64,000 nucleotides of DNA from Caballeronia sp. SBC1 (GTDB lineage: Bacteria > Pseudomonadota > Gammaproteobacteria > Burkholderiales > Burkholderiaceae). Position 1 is the first letter of the stretch, and each line of letters opens with the position of its first letter. A model generated the notes under the pieces. The model worked only from the letters and a program-made list of their open reading frames with translations, had not been told where the DNA came from and searched no databases. The stretch lies in assembly GCF_011493005.1 (NCBI RefSeq), contig NZ_CP049156.1, positions 2,294,001 to 2,358,000 of the forward strand. Reading direction: 5' to 3'. Positions 44,903 through 54,596 of the stretch are shown here, in pieces. Position numbers and translations under genes: made by a program.

Positions 44903-46723
44903 ATGAAGACCAGTCACATCCAAAGTGGCGCATTGCGCGTCACCTTTCTCGCTGCAGCTATCGCAACCATGCTAACCCTTGGCGCCTGCGGCGGTTCGGG
45001 CTCAACCAGCAAACAATTGGGCAGTTCGGGATCCGGAGGGATACCGACCGTCGGCGGTACAGGCGGCGGCACGGGCGGCGCCGGTGACGGCAGCGGCGCC
45101 GGCGGGAGCACCACGGCCGGCGGCGGAACGGGCTCGGGGGGAACAGGCTCAAGTGGAACCGGCGACGGAACGGTCGCAGGCGGCGGCACGGGCGGCGGCA
45201 CAGGCAGTGGCACGTCGGTCACGACTCCGGTTGCAGCTGTAGCGGGCGAAGCGGGCAATGTTGTTTCGGCAGTGGGCAATGCAGTGGCGAGTGTGGGCAC
45301 GGTCGTCGGCAACGCGAACATTCCCGGCGTGAGCCCCGGCACGACACAGGCGGCTGGCGGTGTCGTCTCGCACCTCGGCGACGCAGTCGATGCCTTAGGT
45401 AACGGCGTCTCGCAAGGGCTCGGCCAGATTGGTTCGAGCGCCAACCCCGTGGGCACGACGCTCGCCAGCACCGGCAACGTGGTTCAACAAGCGGGCGCGA
45501 CCGTCAGCAGTGCTGGCGATCTCGTAAGCAGCGTTGGCAGCGGCGCGCTCTCCCCGCTTGCTCCGGTGACAACGCCGTTGGGCGGCGTGGTAGGCACCCT
45601 CGGCAACGCCGTCGCGCAAGTCGGCGGTGCGCTCGGCACGACGCTTTCCACCGGCGCAGTCAGCCAGATCACGCAGCAGGCCAGCACGGCGATCACACCG
45701 ATCACAGCGTTGGCTGGCTCGCTCACGCAGACCGTCGGTTCCGCAACCGGCCTCGGGGCACCCGCCGACAATCTCCTCGCCATGCTCGGCGGCGTATTGA
45801 AGTCGACGGGCAGCACGGTGGCATCAACCGGCAACAATCCGCTCGCAACCGGTCTCGGCGGCGTTGTGTCGGCTACCGGAAGCACGCTCGCGTCAGCCGG
45901 CGGTCTTGTGAACGGCACACCGGGCACCAACCCCCTCTCGCCCGTCACAGGAATTCTCTCGGGCCTGACGGGCGGCACGGGTGGGACAGGCGGAGCGAGT
46001 GGCCCCCTCGCTCCCGTCACGGGCCTGGTGAGTGGCTTGACGGGTGGTTTGACAGGCATCGGCGGCGCCGGCGACTCAGGTGGTGCACTCGCGCCGGCCA
46101 AGGACCTGGTCGGCGGCGTGACGAGCACGGTCGCAAGCCTTGGAGCCGTACCGGGTGCAGCCGGTCCGTTGGCTCCCATAGCAAGCCTGGTCAGCGGCTT
46201 GACCGGTGCCGCAGGCGGTGCCGGTTCAACATCGGGTGCAGGCCCCACTGCTCCCATCGCGAGCCTTCTCGGCAATTTGACGAACACGGTTGGCGCGGTC
46301 GCCACCGGCGCGACGACACCTGTAGCCAGCATAGTAGGCGCCACCACGGGTGCGCTGACCAACGCGACATCAGGTGGTTCGGCAGGATCGGCGGGCAATC
46401 CACTGGCACCGGTGACGAGCCTTGTGGGTGGCTTGACGGGCGCGACGGCAGGCACGGGTACGGGCACAGGTACGGGTGCAGCGAACCCGGTTGGCGGGCT
46501 GCTCGCGTCGGTAACCGGAGCAGGCATAGGAGCAAGCGTAGGCGCGGGGACCACGACGACGAAAACGCCGTCGAGCGGTGCGACGACGACCACTACCGGC
46601 GTAGGCGTTGGGGTGGGCCTCTCGAGCACCACAGGCAACGGTGCGGGCAGCAGCTCGCCGGGCAACCCGCTGGGCGGCGTGACATCGCTGCTGGGCGGCC
46701 TGCTCGGTGCGCATAACAAGTGA
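44903..46723 (+). CDS. glycine-rich repetitive lipoprotein (collagen-like-annotated family)
   Basis: A 606-residue lipoprotein. The signal helix ends in lipobox LGAC (Cys29). Residues about 30-105 are Gly/Ser/Thr-rich (GGTGGGTGGAGDGSGAGGST). The remainder is built from imperfect units of 25-35 residues resembling PLAPVTGLVSGLTGG, alternating Gly/Ala/Val/Thr with almost no aromatic or charged residues. There is no other Cys. Such proteins are often labelled collagen-like, though strict Gly-X-Y periodicity is limited here. A surface or periplasmic structural role is likely. It precedes a TpsB-type transporter gene by about 375-490 bases on the same strand. Confidence 0.85.
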   Translation: MKTSHIQSGALRVTFLAAAIATMLTLGACGGSGSTSKQLGSSGSGGIPTVGGTGGGTGGAGDGSGAGGSTTAGGGTGSGGTGSSGTGDGTVAGGGTGGGTGSGTSVTTPVAAVAGEAGNVVSAVGNAVASVGTVVGNANIPGVSPGTTQAAGGVVSHLGDAVDALGNGVSQGLGQIGSSANPVGTTLASTGNVVQQAGATVSSAGDLVSSVGSGALSPLAPVTTPLGGVVGTLGNAVAQVGGALGTTLSTGAVSQITQQASTAITPITALAGSLTQTVGSATGLGAPADNLLAMLGGVLKSTGSTVASTGNNPLATGLGGVVSATGSTLASAGGLVNGTPGTNPLSPVTGILSGLTGGTGGTGGASGPLAPVTGLVSGLTGGLTGIGGAGDSGGALAPAKDLVGGVTSTVASLGAVPGAAGPLAPIASLVSGLTGAAGGAGSTSGAGPTAPIASLLGNLTNTVGAVATGATTPVASIVGATTGALTNATSGGSAGSAGNPLAPVTSLVGGLTGATAGTGTGTGTGAANPVGGLLASVTGAGIGASVGAGTTTTKTPSSGATTTTTGVGVGVGLSSTTGNGAGSSSPGNPLGGVTSLLGGLLGAHNK

Positions 46724-46746
46724 TATAGACGCTGCCGCAACGCTTG

Positions 46747-46785
46747 GGCCTCGGGGCTTTCGCCTGGAGCGATTTCCCCGAGGCC
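46747..46785 (+). terminator. hairpin after the lipoprotein gene
   Basis: GGCCTCGGGG and CCCCGAGGCC form a perfect 10-base stem with a 19-base loop, 23 bases after the stop. No run of T follows, so termination efficiency is uncertain. A second GC hairpin (ccggcgcc/ggcgccgg, 46925-46946) lies further on, before an A/C-rich leader of the next gene. Confidence 0.5.
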
Positions 46786-47212
46786 ACCGGGTCCGTGAAC
46801 CGGACCGCCCCAGGTCCCGGCTCACGGTTTGAAGCATCCTTTCGTTACGTCCCCGCGACGCGGAGGTAAGGGTCCACTAACCCCTCAATGATCCCTTTCA
46901 ATGTCTGGTAACACCTCGTCCTCCCCGGCGCCGCCCTCGGCGCCGGTTTCGCATCCGGCCGGATATCGTTTTGATACAAAACCAAGACAAGTGAAAACAG
47001 CAAGGACAACATATCAAAATATGAATCAACGCAAGTAGATTGAAACAACAACGAATAAAGCCAAAGGTTATGGCCACGAAGAGCCGTAATACAGAGATAT
47101 GCAGCAGAAGCAGCACCCAGCATCAAACGATGACGAACGCAGCAGGACCTCGGGTCATGTCGATCTGTCTTCCTCCGCAGTTCGCACGAAAAAAGCTAAC
47201 GAGGGCCGTACC

Positions 47213-48916
47213 GTGAAGATCAAAGAATGGCAATGGACGCTGCTGTTTGCGGCGGTGGCGACGCATGCCGCCCAAGCGCAGACGAGCGGACAGGTCGGGC
47301 GACCCGTGCTCGCGGGCAACCCGCTGGACGCGTTGCCGCAAGTGAACGCACCGCAAAAACCGCCGGCGGTTACCATCTATGTCCAGCCGCCAACTCCGCA
47401 CATCCAGGAATTGCTTGCGCGTCATCTGACGCCGCAAAAGATCGAGGTGGAAGGCGTAAAAACCATTCCCTTCGATGAAGTCGCACAACGCTTCACCCCG
47501 CTCGTGGGCAAGGACGTCACCGTCGGCGAACTGATGGAAACGGCGAACGGCGTGAGCGCGCTCTACAAGGAACGGGGTTACGCGCTCTCCTTCGCCTTCG
47601 TGCCCGCGCAGACCTTCGAAAATGGAGTGGTCCGCATCACGGTGGTCGAAGGTTACGTAGCCAATATCAAGATCAAGGGCGATCCCGGCGCCGCCGAAAA
47701 ACGCATTCGCGCGATCTCTGAGCGGATTCGCGCCGACCGGCCGCTGCGGCAAGAAACCTTCGAGCGTTACGTCAATGTGCTTGGCCTCACGCCCGGCGTG
47801 AAGATCGCGGCGACCGTTGCGCCGCCGCAGACCACCAACGGCGCGACCACGCTCGACCTGAACGTCGAGCGCAAGCCGTTCAATATCGCGACCGGAATCG
47901 ACATGAATCATCCCGGCGTGCGGGGCATTGTCACCGCGACGGAAAACGGCCTGGTTGGTCAAGGCGAGACGCTGGGAGTCTCCGCACTGCTGCCGAAGGG
48001 CCGCGACGATCAAACCTATTTCGACGTCAATGGCTCGTTGCCAATAGGCACCGACGGCTTCATCGCCAAGGTCGATGCATCGCACTACTATGGAAATCCT
48101 GCCGATAACCCCGGCCTCCCCTCCTACGTCGAGCGCACCGTCATCAACGACAAAGCCGGCTTGTCCGCGTCGTATCCGTTCGTGTTGAGCAACACACGCA
48201 GCCTGATTGGCACAGTGGGCGCATATGCATCTCACGACGAGGACCGCTACAAGAACACCATCACGGGCGCACAACTTGGCCAGCGTTCGCAGGTGCGTGT
48301 GACGACGTTGCAACTCGACTACACCGGTGTGGATACGGGAACGGTCCGGCGTGCGAGCCTGAACGTGGCGAAAGCGTTCGATGTGCTTGGGGCGTCGAAG
48401 TCGGCTGACACCAACATTCCCGGGGTAGTCACGACCAACCCGGCGTCACTCACGTTCGTGCGCACGGGCGCTACGGTTTCGCAGACCGATGAATGGCCGT
48501 TCAAGATTGGCACCTCGATTGCAGCAACCGGTCAGTACAGCGCGGACTCCCTGCCAACATCGGAGAAGATCGCGTTTGGCGGACAGCGCTTTGCGCTCGG
48601 TTACGAGCCGGGAGAAGCATCGGGCGATTCGGGCTGGGCCGCGTCGGCGGAAATCAACCGGCCGTTTGCGATAGGACTGGCGTTCATGAAGACCTTCACA
48701 CCCTACGTTTCCGTCGATAACGCCCACACGTATCTTCACGCCGCCGGTGCGAAACCGAGCCGCCTCGCATCCATCGGTGTGGGCTTTCGGATCTCCGATG
48801 CCAAGTACTACAGCCTGGATTTATCGCTGGCGAAACCGGTTGGCGATGCCCCGGTGGAAGGGAACGGCTCGCGGAGCCCGCGCGTCAACGCGACCTTCTC
48901 CTACCAATTCAATTGA
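47213..48916 (+). CDS. TpsB/ShlB-family outer-membrane transporter (POTRA + beta-barrel)
   Basis: About 567 residues of the ShlB/FhaC/HecB family, two-partner-secretion pores of the Omp85 superfamily. The GTG at 47213 starts a signal peptide (KIKEWQWTLLFAAVATHAAQ). A POTRA_2 domain follows with IEVEGVKTIPFDEVAQRFTP and ALYKERGYALSFAFVPAQTF, and a second POTRA region, EGYVANIKIKGDPGA. The C-terminal half is the barrel (ending VNATFSYQFN). An ATG at 47099 would prepend 38 non-signal residues. No filamentous TpsA gene with a TPS domain is near; the neighbours are the Gly-rich lipoprotein and a DUF2147 protein. Confidence 0.9.
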   Translation: MKIKEWQWTLLFAAVATHAAQAQTSGQVGRPVLAGNPLDALPQVNAPQKPPAVTIYVQPPTPHIQELLARHLTPQKIEVEGVKTIPFDEVAQRFTPLVGKDVTVGELMETANGVSALYKERGYALSFAFVPAQTFENGVVRITVVEGYVANIKIKGDPGAAEKRIRAISERIRADRPLRQETFERYVNVLGLTPGVKIAATVAPPQTTNGATTLDLNVERKPFNIATGIDMNHPGVRGIVTATENGLVGQGETLGVSALLPKGRDDQTYFDVNGSLPIGTDGFIAKVDASHYYGNPADNPGLPSYVERTVINDKAGLSASYPFVLSNTRSLIGTVGAYASHDEDRYKNTITGAQLGQRSQVRVTTLQLDYTGVDTGTVRRASLNVAKAFDVLGASKSADTNIPGVVTTNPASLTFVRTGATVSQTDEWPFKIGTSIAATGQYSADSLPTSEKIAFGGQRFALGYEPGEASGDSGWAASAEINRPFAIGLAFMKTFTPYVSVDNAHTYLHAAGAKPSRLASIGVGFRISDAKYYSLDLSLAKPVGDAPVEGNGSRSPRVNATFSYQFN

Positions 48917-49077
48917 CATGGAACAGACCACAAGCGACCGACTTGCCCAACTAGAGGGTTAGTACAAAACGCTCTCCATGCTTTGTCGTATTCTGTCCGG
49001 CACGCGGCGCCCGCGAGGCCGGCAATAATGACAACATGGTCACACTATCAAGAGACGTTTTACCTCAAGGAGGAAGC

Positions 49078-49551
49078 ATGACGGGATTTACCCAACGCGC
49101 GCATCGGCATGTCGGACGCATCCTGCTTGCCGGCGCACTACTCGCCTCGGCCGCGACCAGCATGGCGCAGGCGGCATCGCCTACGGGACTGTGGCAAACC
49201 ATCGACGACAAGACCGGTCAGCCCAAGGCGCTCGTGCAAATTGTCCAGGATGGCGACGGCACGCTCACCGGCAAGATCCTCACCGGACTCGGCAGCAATG
49301 ACGATCCGAACCGTCGCTGCACGGCCTGCACGGATTCACGCAAGGATCAGTTGATGAAAGGCATGACCATCATCAACGGCATGAAAGCCGATGGCGACAC
49401 GTGGGACGGCGGCCAGATCCTCGACCCCGAGAACGGCAAGCTATACAAATGCAAGATGCACCTGGACGACGGCGGACAGAAACTCGTGGTACGTGGATAT
49501 ATTGGCTTTTCGCTGCTCGGACGTTCGCAAACCTGGATTCGGCAGCAGTAA
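49078..49551 (+). CDS. DUF2147-family exported protein
   Basis: A 157-residue exported protein with a signal peptide (RILLAGALLASAATSMAQAA). The mature domain is the DUF2147 beta-barrel-like fold: GLWQTIDDKTGQPKALVQIV, CTACTDSRKDQLMKGMTIIN and LVVRGYIGFSLLGRSQTWIR. Function is not known for the family. The ATG at 49078 is preceded by AAGGAGGAAGC; the upstream ATG at 49036 lacks this. A strong intrinsic terminator follows. It may be co-transcribed with the TpsB-type gene (160-base gap). Confidence 0.9.
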   Translation: MTGFTQRAHRHVGRILLAGALLASAATSMAQAASPTGLWQTIDDKTGQPKALVQIVQDGDGTLTGKILTGLGSNDDPNRRCTACTDSRKDQLMKGMTIINGMKADGDTWDGGQILDPENGKLYKCKMHLDDGGQKLVVRGYIGFSLLGRSQTWIRQQ

Positions 49552-49591
49552 GAACGCTGCGTCCAAAAGCCCCGAGTGCGTGACGCAAAAG

Positions 49592-49631
49592 AAAACCCGG
49601 CTGGACACTCAAGGTCTCCAGCCGGGTTTTT
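49592..49631 (+). terminator. intrinsic terminator after the DUF2147 gene
   Basis: AAAACCCGGCTGGA (49592-49605) pairs with TCCAGCCGGGTTTT (49617-49630), with an 11-base loop and a T tract. The stem flanked by A and T runs can act on both strands. Confidence 0.92.
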
Positions 49632-49679
49632 GTATTCGAGCGAGCTTTTCCTGATTTTTGCCCGCTCTTCTCCAGATCG

Positions 49680-50138
49680 TCAAGCCGCGTGACGCACACC
49701 GCCGCGCACGTATTCAACCGGGCCAGCCGGCGTAAGCGGAACCTGCGGCAGGAGCACTGGCCGCGCGTCGCCATGCATTTCGATAGCAACCGCATGACCG
49801 CCAAGTCCCTCGGGCAACTCTGTTGGCACTCGCATGCGCGAGGTCATCAACGAGTACAAACCTTCACTCGCCCCGCCGAACAATTGCTGCATTACACGCG
49901 CGAGCACACCGGAGTCATGCCATGCCTTGAAGCGCCGGTGACATGTCTGATACGACGGGTATTTGCGCGGCAATGTTGACCATGAAGCACCGCTGTACAT
50001 GACCCACAGCACGCCGTTGAGTACCGCGCGGGTGTTGGCGAGCGGCCGCCCGCGCAACTCGGAACGAGGCCGCAACTCGGGCAGCAAAGGCGCCACCATT
50101 TGCCATTCTTCGTCGGACATATCGCGGTAAGGCTTCAT
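49680..50138 (-). CDS. stand-alone DUF4096 (IS5-type transposase N-terminal half) protein
   Basis: About 152 residues. The first 105 match the DUF4096/IS402-type transposase N-terminal domain: MSDEEWQMVAPLLPELRPRS, GRPLANTRAVLNGVLWVMYS, GASWSTLPRKYPSYQTCHRR, FKAWHDSG. The DDE catalytic domain is absent and replaced by a short tail with SRMRVPTELPEGLGG and VEYVRGGVRHAA. No terminal inverted repeats were seen beside it. Unlike decayed IS pieces it has a good ribosome binding site (GGAG, 6 bases before the ATG) and no frameshift, so it may be a domesticated DNA-binding protein. A TTG at 50150 is an alternative start. Confidence 0.75.
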   Translation of the reverse strand: MKPYRDMSDEEWQMVAPLLPELRPRSELRGRPLANTRAVLNGVLWVMYSGASWSTLPRKYPSYQTCHRRFKAWHDSGVLARVMQQLFGGASEGLYSLMTSRMRVPTELPEGLGGHAVAIEMHGDARPVLLPQVPLTPAGPVEYVRGGVRHAA

Positions 50139-50304
50139 GGTTTTCTCCAATCACAAGTAAGTGATTAGAAGATACCGATCGCTCCGACACCCCGGTATCA
50201 GACATGTCCGAATCTTGAAATACGGTTGAGAGCCTTACGGCAGTAAGCTCGCAGCGAAATTATGAGTCTCGCATTGTCAACTCGGCCGTTCGGCCAACGC
50301 TGCT

Positions 50305-51402
50305 TCAGGTCAGCGAGGTATCCACCAGCCGGCGCTCCGACTCCAGATATTCCTTTGACTGCATCTCCGTGATCCGCGACACCGTGCGCGCAAACTCGTT
50401 GGCCATCGGCCCTTCCACATACAGCTCTTCAGCGGGCACCTCTGCCGACATCAGCAGCTTCACCTTGTGGTCATAGAACACGTCGATCAGCCACGTAAAA
50501 CGACGCGCCTCCGATGCATTGCGCGGCGACATCTTCGGTACTTCGGAGAGAATCACCGCATGGAATCGGCTCGCCAGTTCCAGGTAATCGTTCTGCGAAC
50601 GCGGGCCGCCGCAGAGCGTGGCGAAGTCGAACCAGACCACGCCGTCGGCTTTGCGCAGTGCCTTGAGTTCGCGCTTCTCGATCCGCAGAATCGGGCTTTC
50701 GTCCGGCACCGCGGCAAGCTTCGCGAAGTCGGCACGCAGCGCTTTGTCGGCGGCGGCGCCTAGCGGCGTGTGATACGCAGTTACCTGCGACAAAGTACGC
50801 TTACGATAATCCGTGCCAGCATCGACATTGATCACGTCCAGCTTCGACTTGATCAGCTCAATGGCAGGCAGCAGCCGGTCGCGATGCAAACCATCGGGAT
50901 ACAACAAATCAGGGTCGTAGTTGGACGTCATCACGAACTGCACGCCGGCGCCAAACAACCGGTCGAGCAACCGGTAAAGAATCATGGCGTCAGCAATATC
51001 CGAGATATGGAACTCGTCGAAACAGATCAACCGGTAACGCTTCGCCACGCGTCGCGCGAGTTCATCGAGCGGATCGGCCATGCCCTTCAGCTCTTCCAGC
51101 TCGCGATGCACCTCGCGCATGAACTCATGGAAATGCAGGCGTGTCTTGCGCTGCACCGGCACGACCGCGAAGAAGCTGTCCATCAGGAAGCTCTTGCCGC
51201 GCCCCACCCCACCCCACATATAGACGCCACGCGGTAACTCCGGGTGCACAATCAGCTTCTTGAACGCATTCGAGCGGCGCGCCTTGTAAGCGACCCACTC
51301 GTCGTAGCAACGCTGCAAGCGTTCGACCGCCGCCAGCTGCGCTGCGTCCGACTGATAACCCCGCGTCTGCAGTTCGTTTTCGTAGTATTCGTTGACGTTC
51401 AT
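50305..51402 (-). CDS. zapE: cell division ATPase ZapE (AFG1-like)
   Basis: A 365-residue AFG1/ZapE-family P-loop ATPase. Walker A is in GVYMWGGVGRGKSFLMDSFF, Walker B in RLICFDEFHISDIADAMILY, and the sensor region is QFVMTSNYDPDLLYPDGLHR. E. coli ZapE binds FtsZ and acts in late division; eukaryotic AFG1 acts in mitochondrial protein turnover. It is downstream of lpd on the same strand, separated by an intrinsic terminator, an arrangement typical of Burkholderiales. Confidence 0.95.
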   Translation of the reverse strand: MNVNEYYENELQTRGYQSDAAQLAAVERLQRCYDEWVAYKARRSNAFKKLIVHPELPRGVYMWGGVGRGKSFLMDSFFAVVPVQRKTRLHFHEFMREVHRELEELKGMADPLDELARRVAKRYRLICFDEFHISDIADAMILYRLLDRLFGAGVQFVMTSNYDPDLLYPDGLHRDRLLPAIELIKSKLDVINVDAGTDYRKRTLSQVTAYHTPLGAAADKALRADFAKLAAVPDESPILRIEKRELKALRKADGVVWFDFATLCGGPRSQNDYLELASRFHAVILSEVPKMSPRNASEARRFTWLIDVFYDHKVKLLMSAEVPAEELYVEGPMANEFARTVSRITEMQSKEYLESERRLVDTSLT

Positions 51403-51480
51403 GGTGCGAGAGTCTGGGTGCCCTGATAAGCCAGATGAGCTAAAGACGCTAAAGAAGCTAAAGGCCGTCGATAAAACAAA

Positions 51481-51506
51481 GGCGAGCGGGAAAACTCCCG
51501 CCCGCC
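51481..51506 (-). terminator. intrinsic terminator after lpd
   Basis: GGCGAGCGGGA and TCCCGCCCGCC (plus-strand reading) form an 11-base stem with one mismatch. On the minus strand it is followed by TTTGTTTT, downstream of the lpd stop at 51537. It separates the dehydrogenase genes from zapE. Confidence 0.85.
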
Positions 51507-51536
51507 TTCGTCTTGCTGCTCAAAACAATGCTGCAG

Positions 51537-52967
51537 TTACATATTGAGCGCGCGCTTGTCGACGGCGAGCGCAGCTTCGCGCATCACTTCGGACAACGAC
51601 GGGTGCGGATGGCAGATCCGGCCAATATCTTCCGATGCCGCCTTGAACTCCATCGCCACCACGGCTTCGGCAATCAGGTCCGACGCGTTCGCCGCAATGA
51701 TGTGACAACCGAGCAGTTCGTCGGTCTTCGCGTCCGCGATCATCTTCACGAAACCGTCTGCCTTGCCAATGCCCAGCGCGCGGCCGTTCGCCATCATCGG
51801 GAACTGGCCGGTCTTGATCTCGCGGCCTTCAGCCTTCAACTGCTGCTCCGTCTTGCCGACCCACGCAATTTCCGGTTCGGTGTAGATCACCCACGGAATG
51901 CAGTTGTAGTCGATATGCGGCTTCTGACCATCGATAATCTCGGCCACCAGCACACCTTCGTCTTCTGCCTTGTGCGCGAGCATCGGGCCACGCACCACGT
52001 CGCCGATCGCGTACACGTTCGGCACGCTGGTCGCGCAGTGGTCATTCACAGGAACAAAACCGCGTTCGTCCGTCTTCAGGCCGATGGCTTCCAGACCAAG
52101 GTTGTCCGTGTTCGGCACGCGGCCGATCGACACGATCAAGCGGTCCGCGTCCAGCGTCTGCGCGTTGCCGTCCTTGTCCGTGTAGGCCACCGAGACGCTC
52201 GAATCCGTCGTCTTCACTTCGCCGATCTTCACGCCGAGGTGAATGTCGAGACCTTGCTTCTTGAATTGCTTCGCGGCTTCTTTCGCCAACGAGTCATCGC
52301 ACGCGCCGAGGAACGCGGGCAACGCTTCGAGCACCGTCACGTCCGCGCCCAAACGACGCCACACCGAACCCAGTTCCAGCCCGATCACGCCGGCGCCGAT
52401 CACGGCGAGCTTCTTCGGCACGGCGTCGAACGACAGCGCACCTTCATTGTCCGCCACAATCTTGTTGTCGACCGGAATGCCCGGCAGATGCCGCGCCTTC
52501 GATCCCGTCGCGATGATCACGTTCTTCGCCGTCACCGTTTCGGCTTCTGCTTCGCCGCTCACTTCGATCTGCACGCCGGCGTCCGTCTTGCCGGTGAACT
52601 TGCCATGACCCTTCAGCCACGTGATCTTGTTCTTGCGGAACAGGAACTCGATCCCCTTCGTCATCTTCTCGACAATGCCTTCCTTGCGGGCAAGCATCTT
52701 CGTGAGATCGAGCTTTACATCGCCCACGTTGATACCGTGGTCGCCGAGGTGATGCAAAACGTTTTCAAATTCTTCCGACGAAGCCAGCAGCGCCTTCGAC
52801 GGAATGCAGCCCACGTTAAGACACGTGCCGCCGAGCTTCAGGTTACCGGCCGGGTTCTTCCAGCTTTCAATACACGCAACCGATTTGCCGAGTTGCGCTG
52901 CACGAATTGCCGCGATGTAACCGCCAGGGCCTGCACCAATCACGACGACATCAAATTCTTTGGACAT
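51537..52967 (-). CDS. lpdA: dihydrolipoyl dehydrogenase (E3)
   Basis: A 476-residue flavoprotein that reoxidises the lipoyl groups of E2. FAD-binding GAGPGGY at 11-17; redox-active disulfide in GGTCLNVGC (Cys49 and Cys54); NAD-binding [13 protein letters not shown] at about 185; and the C-terminal interface histidine in CHPHPSLSE. It follows odhB by about 100 bases in the odhA-odhB-lpd order, so it mainly serves 2-oxoglutarate dehydrogenase, and may also serve the orphan E1 at 5970. Confidence 0.97.
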   Translation of the reverse strand: MSKEFDVVVIGAGPGGYIAAIRAAQLGKSVACIESWKNPAGNLKLGGTCLNVGCIPSKALLASSEEFENVLHHLGDHGINVGDVKLDLTKMLARKEGIVEKMTKGIEFLFRKNKITWLKGHGKFTGKTDAGVQIEVSGEAEAETVTAKNVIIATGSKARHLPGIPVDNKIVADNEGALSFDAVPKKLAVIGAGVIGLELGSVWRRLGADVTVLEALPAFLGACDDSLAKEAAKQFKKQGLDIHLGVKIGEVKTTDSSVSVAYTDKDGNAQTLDADRLIVSIGRVPNTDNLGLEAIGLKTDERGFVPVNDHCATSVPNVYAIGDVVRGPMLAHKAEDEGVLVAEIIDGQKPHIDYNCIPWVIYTEPEIAWVGKTEQQLKAEGREIKTGQFPMMANGRALGIGKADGFVKMIADAKTDELLGCHIIAANASDLIAEAVVAMEFKAASEDIGRICHPHPSLSEVMREAALAVDKRALNM

Positions 52968-53071
52968 GACTATCCTTCTCTTGTTGGATACATGGCGCGT
53001 CCGGGTCTACCAAACGCGCCATGACTTCCAAATAACGTTCTACTGCCAGATTTAAAGGGCCAACGCAGGGC

Positions 53072-54370
53072 TTACAAGTCCAGCAGCAAGCGAGCCGGAT
53101 CTTCCAGCGCATCCTTCATCGCGACAAGCGACAACACGGCTTCGCGGCCGTCGATGATCCGGTGGTCGTACGACAGCGCCAGATAGTTCATCGGACGGAT
53201 CACGATCTGGCCGTTCTCGACCACCGCGCGTTCCTTCGTAGCGTGCACACCAAGAATGGCCGACTGCGGCGGGTTGATAATCGGCGTGGACAACATGGAA
53301 CCGAACACACCGCCGTTCGAAATCGAGAACGTACCGCCGGTCATTTCTTCGATCGACAGCTTGCCGTCGCGTGCTTTCACGCCGTATTCAGCAATCTTCT
53401 TCTCGATGTCGGCCAGGCTCAATTGATCCGCATTGCGAACGATCGGCACCACGAGACCACGCGGCGAACCGACGGCAATACCGATATCGAAGTAACCGTG
53501 ATAGACAATGTCGTTACCGTCAATCGATGCGTTCACCAGCGGGTACTTCTTCAGTGCATGGACGGCAGCCTTTACGAAGAAAGACATGAAGCCAAGCTTC
53601 ACGCCATGTTCCTTCTCGAACTTGTCCTTGTACTTGTTGCGCAGGTCCATCACCGGCGCCATGTTCACTTCGTTGAACGTGGTCAGGATGGCGTTGGTTT
53701 GCTGCGACTCAAGCAGACGCTCGGCAATACGCGCGCGCAGACGCGACATTGGAACGCGTTGTTCCGGACGATCCTTCAGCCATTGATCAGCACCCGGCGC
53801 CTTCACGTCCGGCAGGGACGGACGTGCGGCCTTGGCAGGAGCAGGAGCCTTGGCAGCAGGCGCGGAAACCGAAGCGGACACCGCCGGCGCGCCTTGCGTG
53901 GCAGCCAGCGCGTCGCCCTTCGTGACACGGCCATCGCGGCCCGAGCCCGAAATCTGGTCGCTCGAGACATTCTTCTCAGCCAGGATCTTGGCGGCGGAGG
54001 GAGATGCAGAGGTGTTCGAAGCGGCAGCCGTTGCGGGTGCGGCTTCCTGTTGCGGTTGCGCAGCAGCCAATGCGGGTTGCACTTCGGCGGCGCCTGCGGC
54101 GGCGGCAACCGGTGCTGCACCGGCCTTTGCTTCCGTGTCGATCGTCGCGATCAATTCTTCGGCCGTCACTATATCGCCGTCATGCTTGATCACTTGCGCC
54201 AGCACGCCTGCAGCCGGTGCCGGCACTTCCAGCACGACCTTATCCGTTTCGACTTCGACGAGAATTTCGTCGATGGCAATTGCTTCGCCCGGCTTCTTCT
54301 TCCACGTCAGCAAAGTGCCTTCGGACACGGACTCAGAGAGCTGGGGAACCTTGACTTCTACGATAGACAT
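53072..54370 (-). CDS. odhB: 2-oxoglutarate dehydrogenase E2, dihydrolipoyl succinyltransferase
   Basis: A 432-residue E2. The lipoyl domain occupies 1-76 with Lys44 in [10 protein letters not shown], followed by an Ala/Pro linker. The peripheral-subunit-binding domain is around 130-165 ([20 protein letters not shown]). The catalytic domain has [20 protein letters not shown] and the active-site His in [20 protein letters not shown]. It transfers succinyl groups to CoA in the TCA cycle. It lies between odhA and lpd. Confidence 0.97.
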   Translation of the reverse strand: MSIVEVKVPQLSESVSEGTLLTWKKKPGEAIAIDEILVEVETDKVVLEVPAPAAGVLAQVIKHDGDIVTAEELIATIDTEAKAGAAPVAAAAGAAEVQPALAAAQPQQEAAPATAAASNTSASPSAAKILAEKNVSSDQISGSGRDGRVTKGDALAATQGAPAVSASVSAPAAKAPAPAKAARPSLPDVKAPGADQWLKDRPEQRVPMSRLRARIAERLLESQQTNAILTTFNEVNMAPVMDLRNKYKDKFEKEHGVKLGFMSFFVKAAVHALKKYPLVNASIDGNDIVYHGYFDIGIAVGSPRGLVVPIVRNADQLSLADIEKKIAEYGVKARDGKLSIEEMTGGTFSISNGGVFGSMLSTPIINPPQSAILGVHATKERAVVENGQIVIRPMNYLALSYDHRIIDGREAVLSLVAMKDALEDPARLLLDL

Positions 54371-54550
54371 TATGTTTTTTCCTGAATGTATCTGGGTACA
54401 ACGTCAATTCTTAAGAGAGTTCGACGCCGTCAATTCTTGGGTGACCAGAGCGTGTAAATGCAGCGCGCGTCTAACGGGTCTTACCAATCGCGAGCGCTGC
54501 TTGTGCATTCCACGTTCAAAATCGAAACTCGAATCACAGGACAGCGCATG

Positions 54551-54587
54551 AAAAACCGGGGAGGCGCCAACAGCGGCACTCCCCGGT
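54551..54587 (-). terminator. intrinsic terminator between odhA and odhB
   Basis: ACCGGGGAG (54555-54563) and CTCCCCGGT (54579-54587) form a 9-base stem. On the minus strand TTTTT follows, 10 bases after the odhA stop. It implies partial termination or a separate odhB promoter in the 226-base gap. Confidence 0.88.
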
Positions 54588-54596
54588 CACAGCCGT

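Noticed and set aside
51513..53024. 503-codon plus-strand frame over lpd
   Set aside because: Antisense shadow of lpd with no recognisable domain or ribosome binding site.
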